From an uncultured Schlesneria sp. (GTDB lineage Bacteria > Planctomycetota > Planctomycetia > Planctomycetales > Planctomycetaceae): 44,308 nucleotides of DNA. The stretch spans positions 1-44,308 of the forward strand of contig CAILLA010000250.1 in the NCBI GenBank assembly GCA_903834925.1. The letters are read 5' to 3'. The first letter of the stretch is position 1. Each line of letters starts with the position of its first letter. A program made the position numbers and the translations under genes. The notes beneath the pieces were generated by a model that worked only from the letters and a program-made list of their open reading frames with translations, had not been told where the DNA came from and did no database searches. This document shows, one piece after another, positions 1-6,148 of this stretch.

Positions 1-2
1 GC

Positions 3-323
3 GTCAATGGTTCCATGCAATTGGCGAAGAAACAGCTCGTTGTCATTCGCTCGATCCACGAGCGTACCGATGGCCGCACCACCCAGATGGGGGCAGTGGC
101 TGACATTCGGGCAACTCTGTTCGAGTTGTGGGTAGAACACAAATGACATCGGCATCCATTCCGTGCAGGAACGAACGCCGATTTAAACGAAAGTCCAATC
201 ATCCGCAACATCAGTCTGACCGAGGGTGAACTAAACTCTTACTTGCCGATCGAGGGGAACGTGAACCTTATTGCGTTTGCGGATTTGAAAGAACCTAAAA
301 ACCCATGGGAGTTTCCCGCGTGA
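3..323 (+). pseudogene. Left-edge gene remnant, interrupted by an in-frame TGA
   Basis: One frame reads as protein-like from the left edge to a TGA at 144-146 and stays open and protein-like from 147 to a TGA at 321-323. The second half ends in a plausible C-terminus (LNSYLPIEGNVNLIAF, then ending NPWEFPA) but has no ATG or GTG of its own, so it looks like the continuation of the first half. I do not recognise the family. It could be a decayed gene, two tiny genes, or a sequencing error at the TGA. The gene begins outside the window. Confidence 0.3.
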
Positions 324-324
324 C

Positions 325-361
325 AAACGAAAACAACCCCGCCAGCATCGCTGACGGGGTT
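325..361 (-). terminator. Intrinsic terminator of the 25-residue peptide gene
   Basis: The arms AACCCCG (335-341) and CGGGGTT (355-361) enclose an inner CAGC/GCTG stem with loop ATC, giving 11 pairs with one mismatch. Read on the minus strand the hairpin is followed by TGTTTTCGTTTGT. It sits 20 bases past the peptide stop codon at 382. A related hairpin follows the next minus-strand gene (675-704). Confidence 0.55.
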
Positions 362-388
362 GAGTGCCTTGGCGCGTCGCTCTATGAT
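360..388 (+). promoter_or_regulatory. Putative sigma-70 promoter antisense to the peptide gene
   Basis: TTGAGT at 360-365 and TATGAT at 383-388 are separated by exactly 17 bases, so the boxes match consensus at 4 of 6 and 5 of 6 positions. Transcription would start near 395, inside the minus-strand peptide gene. It would run toward the strong terminator at 497-538 and give an RNA of about 140 nt. Found by eye; not tested against background frequency. Confidence 0.4.
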
Positions 389-459
389 TCCATAAAGTGA
401 TACACCGCGAGTGCGATATAAATCGCACCCATCATGCCGTAGCAGACACCGTGAAACAT
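382..459 (-). CDS. 25-residue single-helix membrane micropeptide
   Basis: ATG at 459 is preceded on the minus strand by a full Shine-Dalgarno AAGGAGG (464-470) four bases upstream. This picks the short product over a longer open frame that starts at 576 and would have to read through the 497-529 hairpin. The peptide has a short polar start (MFHG), a hydrophobic stretch VCYGMMGAIYIALAVY and a polar tail HFMES, so a single membrane helix is expected. A minus-strand promoter candidate (560-589) and a terminator (325-361) give it a complete unit. A convergent plus-strand unit overlaps most of it. Size and hydrophobicity fit type I toxin peptides or small membrane regulators. I recognise no named family; the function is inferred only. 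Confidence 0.55.
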   Translation of the reverse strand: MFHGVCYGMMGAIYIALAVYHFMES

Positions 460-538
460 GGCACCTCCTTGACGCCCGTTAAGGTCGATCGCCACTGCCG
501 AGTCAGCTTCTTGAACAAGCTGGCTCGGCGTTTTCTTT
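395..538 (+). ncRNA. Putative antisense RNA over the micropeptide gene
   Basis: The limits are inferred from the promoter-like boxes at 360-388 and the intrinsic terminator at 497-538. The RNA would be complementary to most of the peptide codons, the start codon, the Shine-Dalgarno site and part of the leader. It has no convincing reading frame of its own. Its role would be to block translation of the peptide, as in type I toxin-antitoxin pairs. This is a structural inference and transcription has not been shown. Confidence 0.35.
497..538 (+). terminator. Strong intrinsic terminator on the plus strand
   Basis: GCCGAG (497-502) pairs with CTCGGC (524-529), T503 with G523 as a wobble, and CAGCTT (504-509) with AAGCTG (517-522). 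The loop is 7 bases, and the stem is followed by G and TTTTCTTT. No plus-strand protein gene precedes it, so it probably ends a non-coding RNA. On the minus strand the same hairpin lies in the 5' leader of the peptide mRNA. Confidence 0.6.
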
Positions 539-559
539 GGTGGGCGATCCATGATTCCG

Positions 560-589
560 ACAATAGGCGAATACAACCAATCAGGTCAA
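560..589 (-). promoter_or_regulatory. Putative sigma-70 promoter of the micropeptide gene
   Basis: Read on the minus strand, TTGACC (589-584) and TATTGT (565-560) are 18 bases apart. They match the -35 and -10 consensus at 5 of 6 and 4 of 6 positions. Transcription would start near 553, leaving a leader of about 94 nt containing the 497-529 hairpin. Confidence 0.35.
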
Positions 590-660
590 CTAATCCGCAT
601 CGACAAATTCACGTTTTCTCTGTGAAGATTCGAGAATAAAAAAACGTTACATTGGGGACG

Positions 661-704
661 GGTTAAAACAAAAAGAACTCCGCAAGCCATCGCCTACGGG
701 GTTC
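661..704 (-). terminator. Intrinsic terminator of the small HTH gene
   Basis: GAACTCCG (675-682) pairs with CGGGGTTC (697-704) with one G-T pair. Read on the minus strand the hairpin runs into TTTTTGTTTT. It lies 19 bases past the stop codon at 723. Its arms and loop resemble the hairpin at 335-361. Confidence 0.55.
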
Positions 705-722
705 ACTTTTTCCTGCCTATCG

Positions 723-989
723 TCACTCACCAAACAAATGGCGGATAACCTGATCGCCAAAAAAGAAATGTGTTTTCGTGCCACCGTTGCCGGGCTTCAA
801 TCCGCCTGCCATCCACTTTGACAACGTGGTTTCATGGATTTTGAAAGCGATCAAAATTTCTGCCCGTGAATAGATCCGCCCCCGAACTATTCCGTAAACG
901 TGGATTGCATCGGGTTCCGTCAGGGCGATATGGATGGGCTTTCGTGTCTTGTAGGGACCACTTGCGACAACCGTTTTTTTGTCCGCCAT
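723..989 (-). CDS. Small helix-turn-helix protein (excisionase/MerR-like)
   Basis: The 88-residue product begins with a basic arm (MADKKTVVASGPYKTRKP). Residues about 41-88 look like a helix-turn-helix of the excisionase/MerR kind: a helix SRAEILIAFKIHETTLSKWM, a glycine-rich wing (GGLKPGNGG) and a closing FFFGDQVIRHLF. This pattern is common in phage and plasmid regulators that select DNA sites. The ATG at 989 has no clear Shine-Dalgarno site. It is followed by a good terminator (661-704) and is divergent from the GIY-YIG gene. It may be a regulator of that gene or a remnant of a mobile element. Confidence 0.5.
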   Translation of the reverse strand: MADKKTVVASGPYKTRKPIHIALTEPDAIHVYGIVRGRIYSRAEILIAFKIHETTLSKWMAGGLKPGNGGTKTHFFFGDQVIRHLFGE

Positions 990-1179
990 TGGTGGGCAAA
1001 CTGTCGGCGATGCGTTCTAATCGCTTCGGTTGAGTGTCCGGTCAATCTGTCGTCCAAGCGGGTATCGTTGATGTGATTTGACTATCGCAAAACGTCACAA
1101 AAATGCCTTGCGTGTCGATCGAGAAAGTTCCCGGCAGATTGGTTGTTCGCGTTTCTTGCGTTCTGTTGCGGTAAGATGT

Positions 1180-1209
1180 TTGACACTCTCACGGACACCC
1201 CCTTTTTCA
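1180..1209 (+). promoter_or_regulatory. Possible promoter of the GIY-YIG gene
   Basis: A perfect TTGACA (1180-1185) stands 50 bases before the ATG. The matching -10 region is poor (TTTCAT-like, T-rich, near 1204-1209), so this is weak support. Confidence 0.2.
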
Positions 1210-1234
1210 TCTTTTCTTGTCGAATACAATTACC

Positions 1235-2911
1235 ATGCGAAACTGGAACGCGAGAGTCGACAAGAAGAAGGGCGGACCGTTCGACACAATCGCATTACGA
1301 AGATTGATCTCAGCGGGCAAAATACCGGAAAACGCGTTCATTCGCGAAGAGAACGACAGCACAGATTGGCAACAGGTTTCCACAATTGAGTGGCTTACGG
1401 ATGTTCCGCAAACAAGCGAAACCAGATATTGCCTCGAATGTGATTGCCGGGTGGTCGTTGAACGAAAATCCGCGTCGAACGCTGTTTACTGCCCTGAGTG
1501 CCGCACATTTGGCCGCCTAGTTAATTACCTTGAAGGGAAGCCAGTTGAGATTATCGACGCACCGGCAGAACCGTGGGGGAAATACGACACAATTGCCTGT
1601 GTCTTCGCGTCGTGTGCTATCCCCGTGATTTTGAGCGGTGCGATTGCTCTTTTCCTCAACCCTAGTCTGGCGATTCTCTTAGGGTTCATTTCATTAGCGG
1701 GGTCGGTCGCATTATTCGCGATAACATTTCAACATCGCAGTGAGTCGAGCAAGTTTCGATCGCACCTGGCAAAGGTGGAATCGTTGCTGGAATCCCGTTC
1801 AAGTCAACTCGAAACGACATTCGCTGAATTACTGGCATTAAGGCGGAACTTATCAAGCGTACGCGACAACCTCGTGAAAACTACGGAAGAAGAGTTTAAT
1901 CGCACGCGTCGAGAGATCGCAGATGAATTGTCCATCGCCCGGGATCAACATAACGCGGTTCACCGTATGGCAGAACGGTTTCTGGATGAAACGCGTAAAT
2001 GGTGGACATCAAAACTGACAGGGCAGAATTTTCAAGCAACGCAAGAACGCATAACCAAAGCTGTCGGTTTTTGCCGAAAACAGGGTTATCCAGTAACCGC
2101 GAAACAAGAAAGGGAACTACTACAGCAGTTGAAGGCAGACTACGAAACAGTTTTGGCCAAGGAACGTGACAAAGCCGAGCAAAGTCGTATGCGTGAGCAA
2201 ATGCGAGAAGAGATACGAGCACAGCGAGAGCTAAAAAAGGAATTGGATCGAACAGAAAAAGAAGCGCAAAGACGCGAGACAGAGCAAGACGCTATCCAAC
2301 GGGCATTGGACGAGGCAATGCAGAAGGTTGGCGCGGAACACTCCGCCGAAGTTCAGAAGCTTCGGGAATCACTACAAGAAGCGCAAAGGAGGGTGCTTGA
2401 AGCGCAGGAAATGGCGCAAAGAACCAAATCACAAGCTGAATTAACACGTGTTGGAAACGTGTACGTGATTTCCAATGTCGGCTCTTTTGGCGAGGATGGT
2501 TACAAGGTGGGGCTTACACGTCGGCTTAATCCGTTGGACCGTATCAAAGAGCTGGGCGATGCTTCAGTCCCGTTTCCATTCGACATTCACATGATGATTC
2601 GTTCTGACGATGCCCCAAAACTAGAGCGAGCACTCCATGTGGCACTGCACAAATATCGCATCAATCGTGTCAATTTCCGCAAGGAGTTTTTCCGCGTTGA
2701 TCTGGAGACGATCCGCCGCCTTGTGGAGAAGCATCACGGTAAAATCGAGTATGAGTATCAAGGGAGCGGCGAAGAATCTGAATATCAGCAATCGCTAAAA
2801 ATCTCAGACGCCGATTTTGCCTATCTGACAAGGGTGGCTGACGAGCAGCCTACCGAAGATGACGATGATGATATGGACGGTCTCGATGAGTTGGTTAGCG
2901 ATGAGGCGTAG
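1235..2911 (+). CDS. Membrane-anchored GYF/zinc-ribbon/coiled-coil/GIY-YIG protein
   Basis: The 558-residue product has a rare domain order. Residues 1-54 match a GYF_2 domain (NWNARVDKKKGGPFDTIALR). Cys66, Cys69, Cys86 and Cys89 form a zinc ribbon. Two membrane helices lie at about 121-142 and 145-165, so both ends should face the cytoplasm. A long charged coiled coil spans about 170-410, partly like DUF4041. A T5orf172/MUG113-type GIY-YIG domain (VYVISN, GYKVGLTRR, DRIKELG) spans about 409-500, and the tail is acidic. GIY-YIG domains cut or bind DNA. The ATG at 1235 was chosen because GYF_2 domains start there; a TTG at 1217 would add six residues. Related DUF4041/GIY-YIG proteins occur in phages and defence islands. 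Coding is certain, catalysis is not. Confidence 0.85.
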   Translation: MRNWNARVDKKKGGPFDTIALRRLISAGKIPENAFIREENDSTDWQQVSTIEWLTDVPQTSETRYCLECDCRVVVERKSASNAVYCPECRTFGRLVNYLEGKPVEIIDAPAEPWGKYDTIACVFASCAIPVILSGAIALFLNPSLAILLGFISLAGSVALFAITFQHRSESSKFRSHLAKVESLLESRSSQLETTFAELLALRRNLSSVRDNLVKTTEEEFNRTRREIADELSIARDQHNAVHRMAERFLDETRKWWTSKLTGQNFQATQERITKAVGFCRKQGYPVTAKQERELLQQLKADYETVLAKERDKAEQSRMREQMREEIRAQRELKKELDRTEKEAQRRETEQDAIQRALDEAMQKVGAEHSAEVQKLRESLQEAQRRVLEAQEMAQRTKSQAELTRVGNVYVISNVGSFGEDGYKVGLTRRLNPLDRIKELGDASVPFPFDIHMMIRSDDAPKLERALHVALHKYRINRVNFRKEFFRVDLETIRRLVEKHHGKIEYEYQGSGEESEYQQSLKISDADFAYLTRVADEQPTEDDDDDMDGLDELVSDEA

Positions 2912-2937
2912 GCAGCCCAAACGTACTTCGCCACTCA

Positions 2938-3120
2938 TCACCCGCCATCAAGCCAATCTTGCCCCGTCTCCACTTCCAGTCCATTGAACTCGACCGGGTC
3001 AACCCAATAGCGCGTAATCGAATCGATGAAATACCGTTTCCACTCATCAGACTTTTCTTGCCGGACTACGACGGCATCACCAACCCGCGCCGTTAACCAT
3101 GTTCGTTTCGAGTTGATCAA
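2938..3120 (-). pseudogene. C-terminal gene fragment, unknown family
   Basis: About 60 residues on the minus strand look like real protein (segments LTARVGDAVVVRQEKSDEW and WVDPVEFNGLEVETGQDWL). The frame upstream of them is low-complexity and passes through the repeat copy at 3131-3148. The fragment was therefore probably cut off from its N-terminus by the rearrangement that left the repeats. No family is recognised. Confidence 0.35.
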
Positions 3121-3130
3121 TTGGCAGGGG

Positions 3131-3148
3131 ATCAATGGGGACACAGCA
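3131..3148 (+). repeat. REP-like repeat, copy A
   Basis: ATCAATGGGGACACAGCA. An exact inverted copy lies at 3283-3300 and an 11-base match at 3697-3707. GGGGACA-cored short repeats are often found beside REP-associated transposases, one of which is truncated here. Confidence 0.5.
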
Positions 3149-3191
3149 CGTTCGGTGCTGCGAGCGTTTCCGCTTGGGACAATTTTGTACG

Positions 3192-3281
3192 TTAACTCGC
3201 TGCTGCTGGGGCAGTTACGGCAGAAGGTTGTCCGAGGGGCACCAGTTCGCCGTCGCAATCGAAGTCAGCAAAATCATAGAC
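3192..3281 (-). pseudogene. Short C-terminal remnant between the inverted repeats
   Basis: On the minus strand a frame ending in TAA (3192-3194) reads YDFADFDCDGELVPLG and then QPSAVTAPAAAS. The acidic DFDCDGE segment resembles a calcium-binding or dockerin-like loop, but 29 residues are too few to assign. It lies wholly between repeat copies A and B and has no start. Confidence 0.2.
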
Positions 3282-3606
3282 ATGCTGTGTCCCCATTGAT
3301 GACAGGACAAAGCATCAACCAGCGCCGGGCGACTTCCGTATCATCCCAAGTCGCCACGACATCGGGTCGGGATCGAAGAATCAAATGGAAATGGTTCGAA
3401 AGAATCGCGAAGCAAAGCAGATCGATCCCAAAACACGCGGCGAGACGCTGCAATTGCTCTTCGATCCAGACCTTGCGATGATCATAATTGTTTCCCGTCA
3501 CCGGATCGTTTCCGAGCAGGAAACACCGCCGAACAACACGGTTCATCACATGGACGATGGCAACCTCGTCAGGCGAAAAGATCTCCACACGGGCTAATCG
3601 TGCCAT
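3274..3606 (-). pseudogene. Truncated REP-associated (Y1-type) transposase
   Basis: The N-terminal part of a planctomycete transposase of the IS200-like Y1/REP family is clear: MARLARVEIFSPDEVAIVHV, then the HUH motif in ILSNHFHLILRSRP. These enzymes nick single-stranded DNA with a tyrosine and two histidines. Full-length relatives are about 300 residues; this one stops after about 110, where the frame enters repeat copy B and ends. The catalytic tyrosine helix expected further downstream is missing. The ATG at 3606 is preceded by GGAGAG on the minus strand. It is almost certainly inactive and marks a former mobile element. Confidence 0.75.
3283..3300 (-). repeat. REP-like repeat, copy B
   Basis: Exact reverse complement of copy A. 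It forms the point where homology of the transposase fragment to its family stops: the frame reads LMLCPV and then INGDTACL from the repeat. Confidence 0.5.
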
Positions 3607-3696
3607 TGGAACTCTCCGAAAATCTCCTTTATTCATCTGTCAACGAAATTATGGATAACACACGAGTCCTTTAATGTCAACAATCGCTACGAAAAA

Positions 3697-3707
3697 GCTG
3701 TGTCCCC
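3697..3707 (-). repeat. REP-like repeat, partial copy C
   Basis: GCTGTGTCCCC matches 11 bases of copy B in the same orientation, on the other flank of the transposase fragment and just before the 3709 reading frame. Confidence 0.4.
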
Positions 3708-3708
3708 G

Positions 3709-4131
3709 ATGACCGATGATTATGCGAAGGTCAGTTACGATCCAAAACCCATCATCGATCCCACGGTGATCTCCGTACCTTTGATTCACCTTGAAAATTA
3801 TCCGAACCAGATTGTTGACCTCGAGTTGCCGAGCTCGATACCTCCTGGAGCTGGCTTGGCCTTTGAGGGCCAGTTGACTGTAGCGAAGCCCAAACATCGG
3901 GGCGGTATTATCTACGTCGAATTCTTCCAAACAGATCCGGAGGGCGGCGATCGATGTACTGCCGCCGCATTGTTACCGCTGGAGGTGGTTGGCGATGACT
4001 TAAAATACCGATTGGAGATCCACGCACCCAAGGCGAAGGGGAAGCACGGCGTAATGCTTCGAATTTTACACCCGCCGTCGACCGAGGGATTGTTCAAAAT
4101 TGCAATTGGAAACGTAGATATTCGAAATTAA
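3709..4131 (+). CDS. Hypothetical protein, probably N-terminally truncated
   Basis: The 140-residue product is acidic and rich in alternating hydrophobic positions, as in a beta-sandwich (segments VISVPLIHLENYPNQIVDL and HRGGIIYVEFFQTDPEGG, ending GLFKIAIGNVDIRN). I recognise no family. The ATG at 3709 follows repeat copy C directly; a GTG at 3700 inside the repeat is in frame, and neither has a Shine-Dalgarno site. The frame stays open upstream without a start codon. The simplest reading is a C-terminal piece whose beginning was lost when the repeat/transposase unit arrived. Confidence 0.5.
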   Translation: MTDDYAKVSYDPKPIIDPTVISVPLIHLENYPNQIVDLELPSSIPPGAGLAFEGQLTVAKPKHRGGIIYVEFFQTDPEGGDRCTAAALLPLEVVGDDLKYRLEIHAPKAKGKHGVMLRILHPPSTEGLFKIAIGNVDIRN

Positions 4132-4439
4132 TGTTTCGCTCAGAATGCCGCATTTGAAACAATTTCCCCGACATCTATCCCTCAGAAATTCTGCTCATCT
4201 GAGAGCACGTCTTGGACCGCCATTGCCATTCAGCCTTGAATCATCGCCAGATAAACTGCGTCACCCCTGCGCGAGCGAGTGGTGGAACTTCGACTTTTGT
4301 TTCCCAACGTGGCAAAACAAAGTGGCAACCTCATGTAACTTTGGGGCCACTGTTTTTTGCGAAAAAGGAATCTCCACGAGGTTTCATGTAAATACGATTT
4401 TCAATCCTGTCTTGGGTGTCAAGAAATTGCTAATGAGAG

Positions 4440-4539
4440 TTTAATCACGGATCACCTGTTCGGCACGGATAAGACAGCAGGGGGGGCTGTCATTGTTGTG
4501 GGACTTTATCCGTGCCCATCTGCGTAATCCGTGGTTAAA
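4440..4539. repeat. Nested three-level palindrome
   Basis: The outer arms are TTTAATCACGGAT (4440-4452) and ATCCGTGGTTAAA (4527-4539), with one G-T pair. The middle arms GGCACGGATAA (4462-4472) and TTATCCGTGCC (4506-4516) match perfectly. The inner arms GACAGC (4473-4478) and GCTGTC (4486-4491) enclose a G-run. It resembles CACGGAT-type intergenic repeats seen in several bacterial phyla. Confidence 0.55.
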
Positions 4540-4653
4540 AAACCTGAATTGAATTCGATTTAACGTGCGGGCAGGACTGTTCGATTGGAACCTTGCCCTC
4601 CCGGAGAGGAGGCAAGAATGGGTGAAGGTGGTTGACGTGGCCAACGAGTTTCG

Positions 4654-4698
4654 GGTGCTTTGGTGGGGCTGCGAAGACTTGTTCCGCCCTACGAAATC
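4654..4698 (+). repeat. Dispersed repeat, copy 1 (WW-x-DLF fragment)
   Basis: About 37 of 45 bases match the reverse complement of 25360-25404. Both translate to a peptide like LWWGCEDLFRPTKS or LWWDFDDLFHPLKS. Changes at all codon positions suggest decayed copies of one element rather than two genes. Confidence 0.4.
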
Positions 4699-4806
4699 AA
4701 AGATGGCTCGGTTGGAGCATTGCTCTCCCGAAGACGAGGTGGGAATGCGTGAAGTTCGCCAAAAGTGGTCAACTTCATGACCTGAAATACTCGACAAAAG
4801 ATGGAA

Positions 4807-5730
4807 CTACACCGTCGGATTTCGTTTTGAGATTTGGACGATTGATCGCATCTGGTGGTGTTTGCCAGGGGTAAGCTCAACGAAGGAATCGCCGACGTTA
4901 CAGGTTTCGATACAGATCATTTGCGGCCATTCGCTGTCGCCGAAGTCAGCCATTGCTTTTGCCTTCTGAATCCACGGATTCCAGACAACCGTCGACATGG
5001 AGTTTTCTTTTGCAATCCTGATCCCGCGATGCAGGGCGGGGTCTTCGACATCAACGGTCGCGTCTGTATTCAGATAAATCCTGTCAGTCTCTGAGATGAT
5101 CGCGATCTGACCGTTTTGTGTCTTGATTCGCTTGTCGTCCATCTTGTCCACGTAGGTGACCCCGTCCAAGCCCTTTACCAGGACGGTTTCAATGTTCCCA
5201 ACCCGGAAGTAAGTATGCTGAGCTTCCTCGAAGTGGAATGACGTTTTGCCCGTGTTTACGACGTCGAGTTCCAGGGTCAGCTCGGCCCCGAATGTCGCGC
5301 GATGCACGGCGCGAAAGTCGGCGGGCCACCATTTCTTCGTGGCGTCATCGCTTTCGATGAACATGCTGACGGTTACCGCGTCGCCAGTCTGTATGATCGA
5401 TTCAAGCTGCCACGGTGTTGTCCGTGCGAATCCGTGCATCGGTGCGGTGGCGTCGTCTGCTTTGCTGGAAAACCAGGGAAAGCAGACGGGTACGCCGCCA
5501 CGAATAGGGCGGCTGTCGTTCCACTGCGATTGCGAACTGACGAAGAGAACTTCTTCTTCGTTCGATGGTTTCCAGGACGTCACGTGAGCGCCGTGAAGAT
5601 ACATCTCACCTTGTGAAGACGGCGAAGTGATTTCGACTCTGGCAAGCCCACCATGACCCGGGACGATTTTGACGATCCCAGGGATTCCGAAACGTTGATT
5701 CAACTCTGAGATTAGAAATGCCTGTTCCAT
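4807..5730 (-). CDS. D-hexose-6-phosphate mutarotase (YeaD-like)
   Basis: The 307-residue protein interconverts the alpha and beta anomers of glucose-6-phosphate and related sugars in the cytoplasm. Family marks are LHGAHVTSWKP, RPIRGGVPVCFPWF, MHGFART, EEAQHTYFRVGN and the closing ICIETCNV, which supply the histidine pair and glutamate of the aldose-1-epimerase-like fold. The ATG at 5730 is chosen because AAGGAGGGC stands just upstream (5736-5744); the frame extends ten codons further without a better start. It is a single gene with no partner. An inverted repeat TTGTCG-TT-CGACAA at 5804-5817 could be an operator. Confidence 0.88.
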   Translation of the reverse strand: MEQAFLISELNQRFGIPGIVKIVPGHGGLARVEITSPSSQGEMYLHGAHVTSWKPSNEEEVLFVSSQSQWNDSRPIRGGVPVCFPWFSSKADDATAPMHGFARTTPWQLESIIQTGDAVTVSMFIESDDATKKWWPADFRAVHRATFGAELTLELDVVNTGKTSFHFEEAQHTYFRVGNIETVLVKGLDGVTYVDKMDDKRIKTQNGQIAIISETDRIYLNTDATVDVEDPALHRGIRIAKENSMSTVVWNPWIQKAKAMADFGDSEWPQMICIETCNVGDSFVELTPGKHHQMRSIVQISKRNPTV

Positions 5731-6148
5731 GCGATGCCCTCCTTTTGAAAACTTAAACATCTCTTATTGATTTTGCGAGTCTCGCGCCAATTGCATGCGA
5801 TAATTGTCGTTCGACAAAAGTGCGTTTTTGGTTCAGTGTGGGTGTTCGGTAAACAGGATCATTGTTCGGGTTTGTTTGTCGCATTGTGGTTAATGTCGCA
5901 CTCCCACCCAGGCTCTTGAAGTCGACAGGGGAATGGAATTTGGCGGGTTTATGAACGCACTGTGGCTTCATGCATCACCGAAAAATCATAAGCCAAGCTG
6001 GTAATACTTTGGTTGCGTTTATTTTAAGCAAAATCTTGGGTTTATGGATTGGTTGTGTTGTCAAGTAGGTCAATGTTGTGCAAGATGTGGTTGTTGTTGG
6101 TGCAGTATTCGCGAAAGCCCCGGCCCTTCTTAACAAGTGGAGTTTCAA
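5731..6148. other. Divergent intergenic region
   Basis: 418 bases between the divergent mutarotase and PLD genes. It should hold both promoters. Apart from the inverted repeat at 5804-5817 I see no clear element. Possible frames here are not protein-like. Confidence 0.4.
5804..5817. promoter_or_regulatory. Operator-like inverted repeat
   Basis: Arms TTGTCG and CGACAA are perfect with a 2-base spacer, about 75 bases upstream of the mutarotase start. This is a typical size for a dimeric repressor site. No regulator is linked to it. Confidence 0.25.

Larger units (their letters stand above)
4132..4806. other. Repeat-rich intergenic region
   Basis: About 675 bases without a supportable gene. 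They contain a nested palindrome (4440-4539) and a stretch at 4654-4698 that matches a sequence near 25360 on the opposite strand. Open frames here have biased, low-complexity translations and no ribosome binding sites. Confidence 0.5.

Noticed and set aside
382-576. A 64-residue version of the micropeptide
   Set aside because: Its extra N-terminus is encoded by the leader hairpin, whereas the internal ATG at 459 has a full AAGGAGG site.
1078-1389. Open frame overlapping the start of the GIY-YIG gene
   Set aside because: It overlaps a clearly coding frame, has no ribosome site and a low-complexity basic translation.
4145-4444. 99-codon open frame in the intergenic region
   Set aside because: Biased composition, no ribosome site and no recognisable domain; likely repeat DNA.
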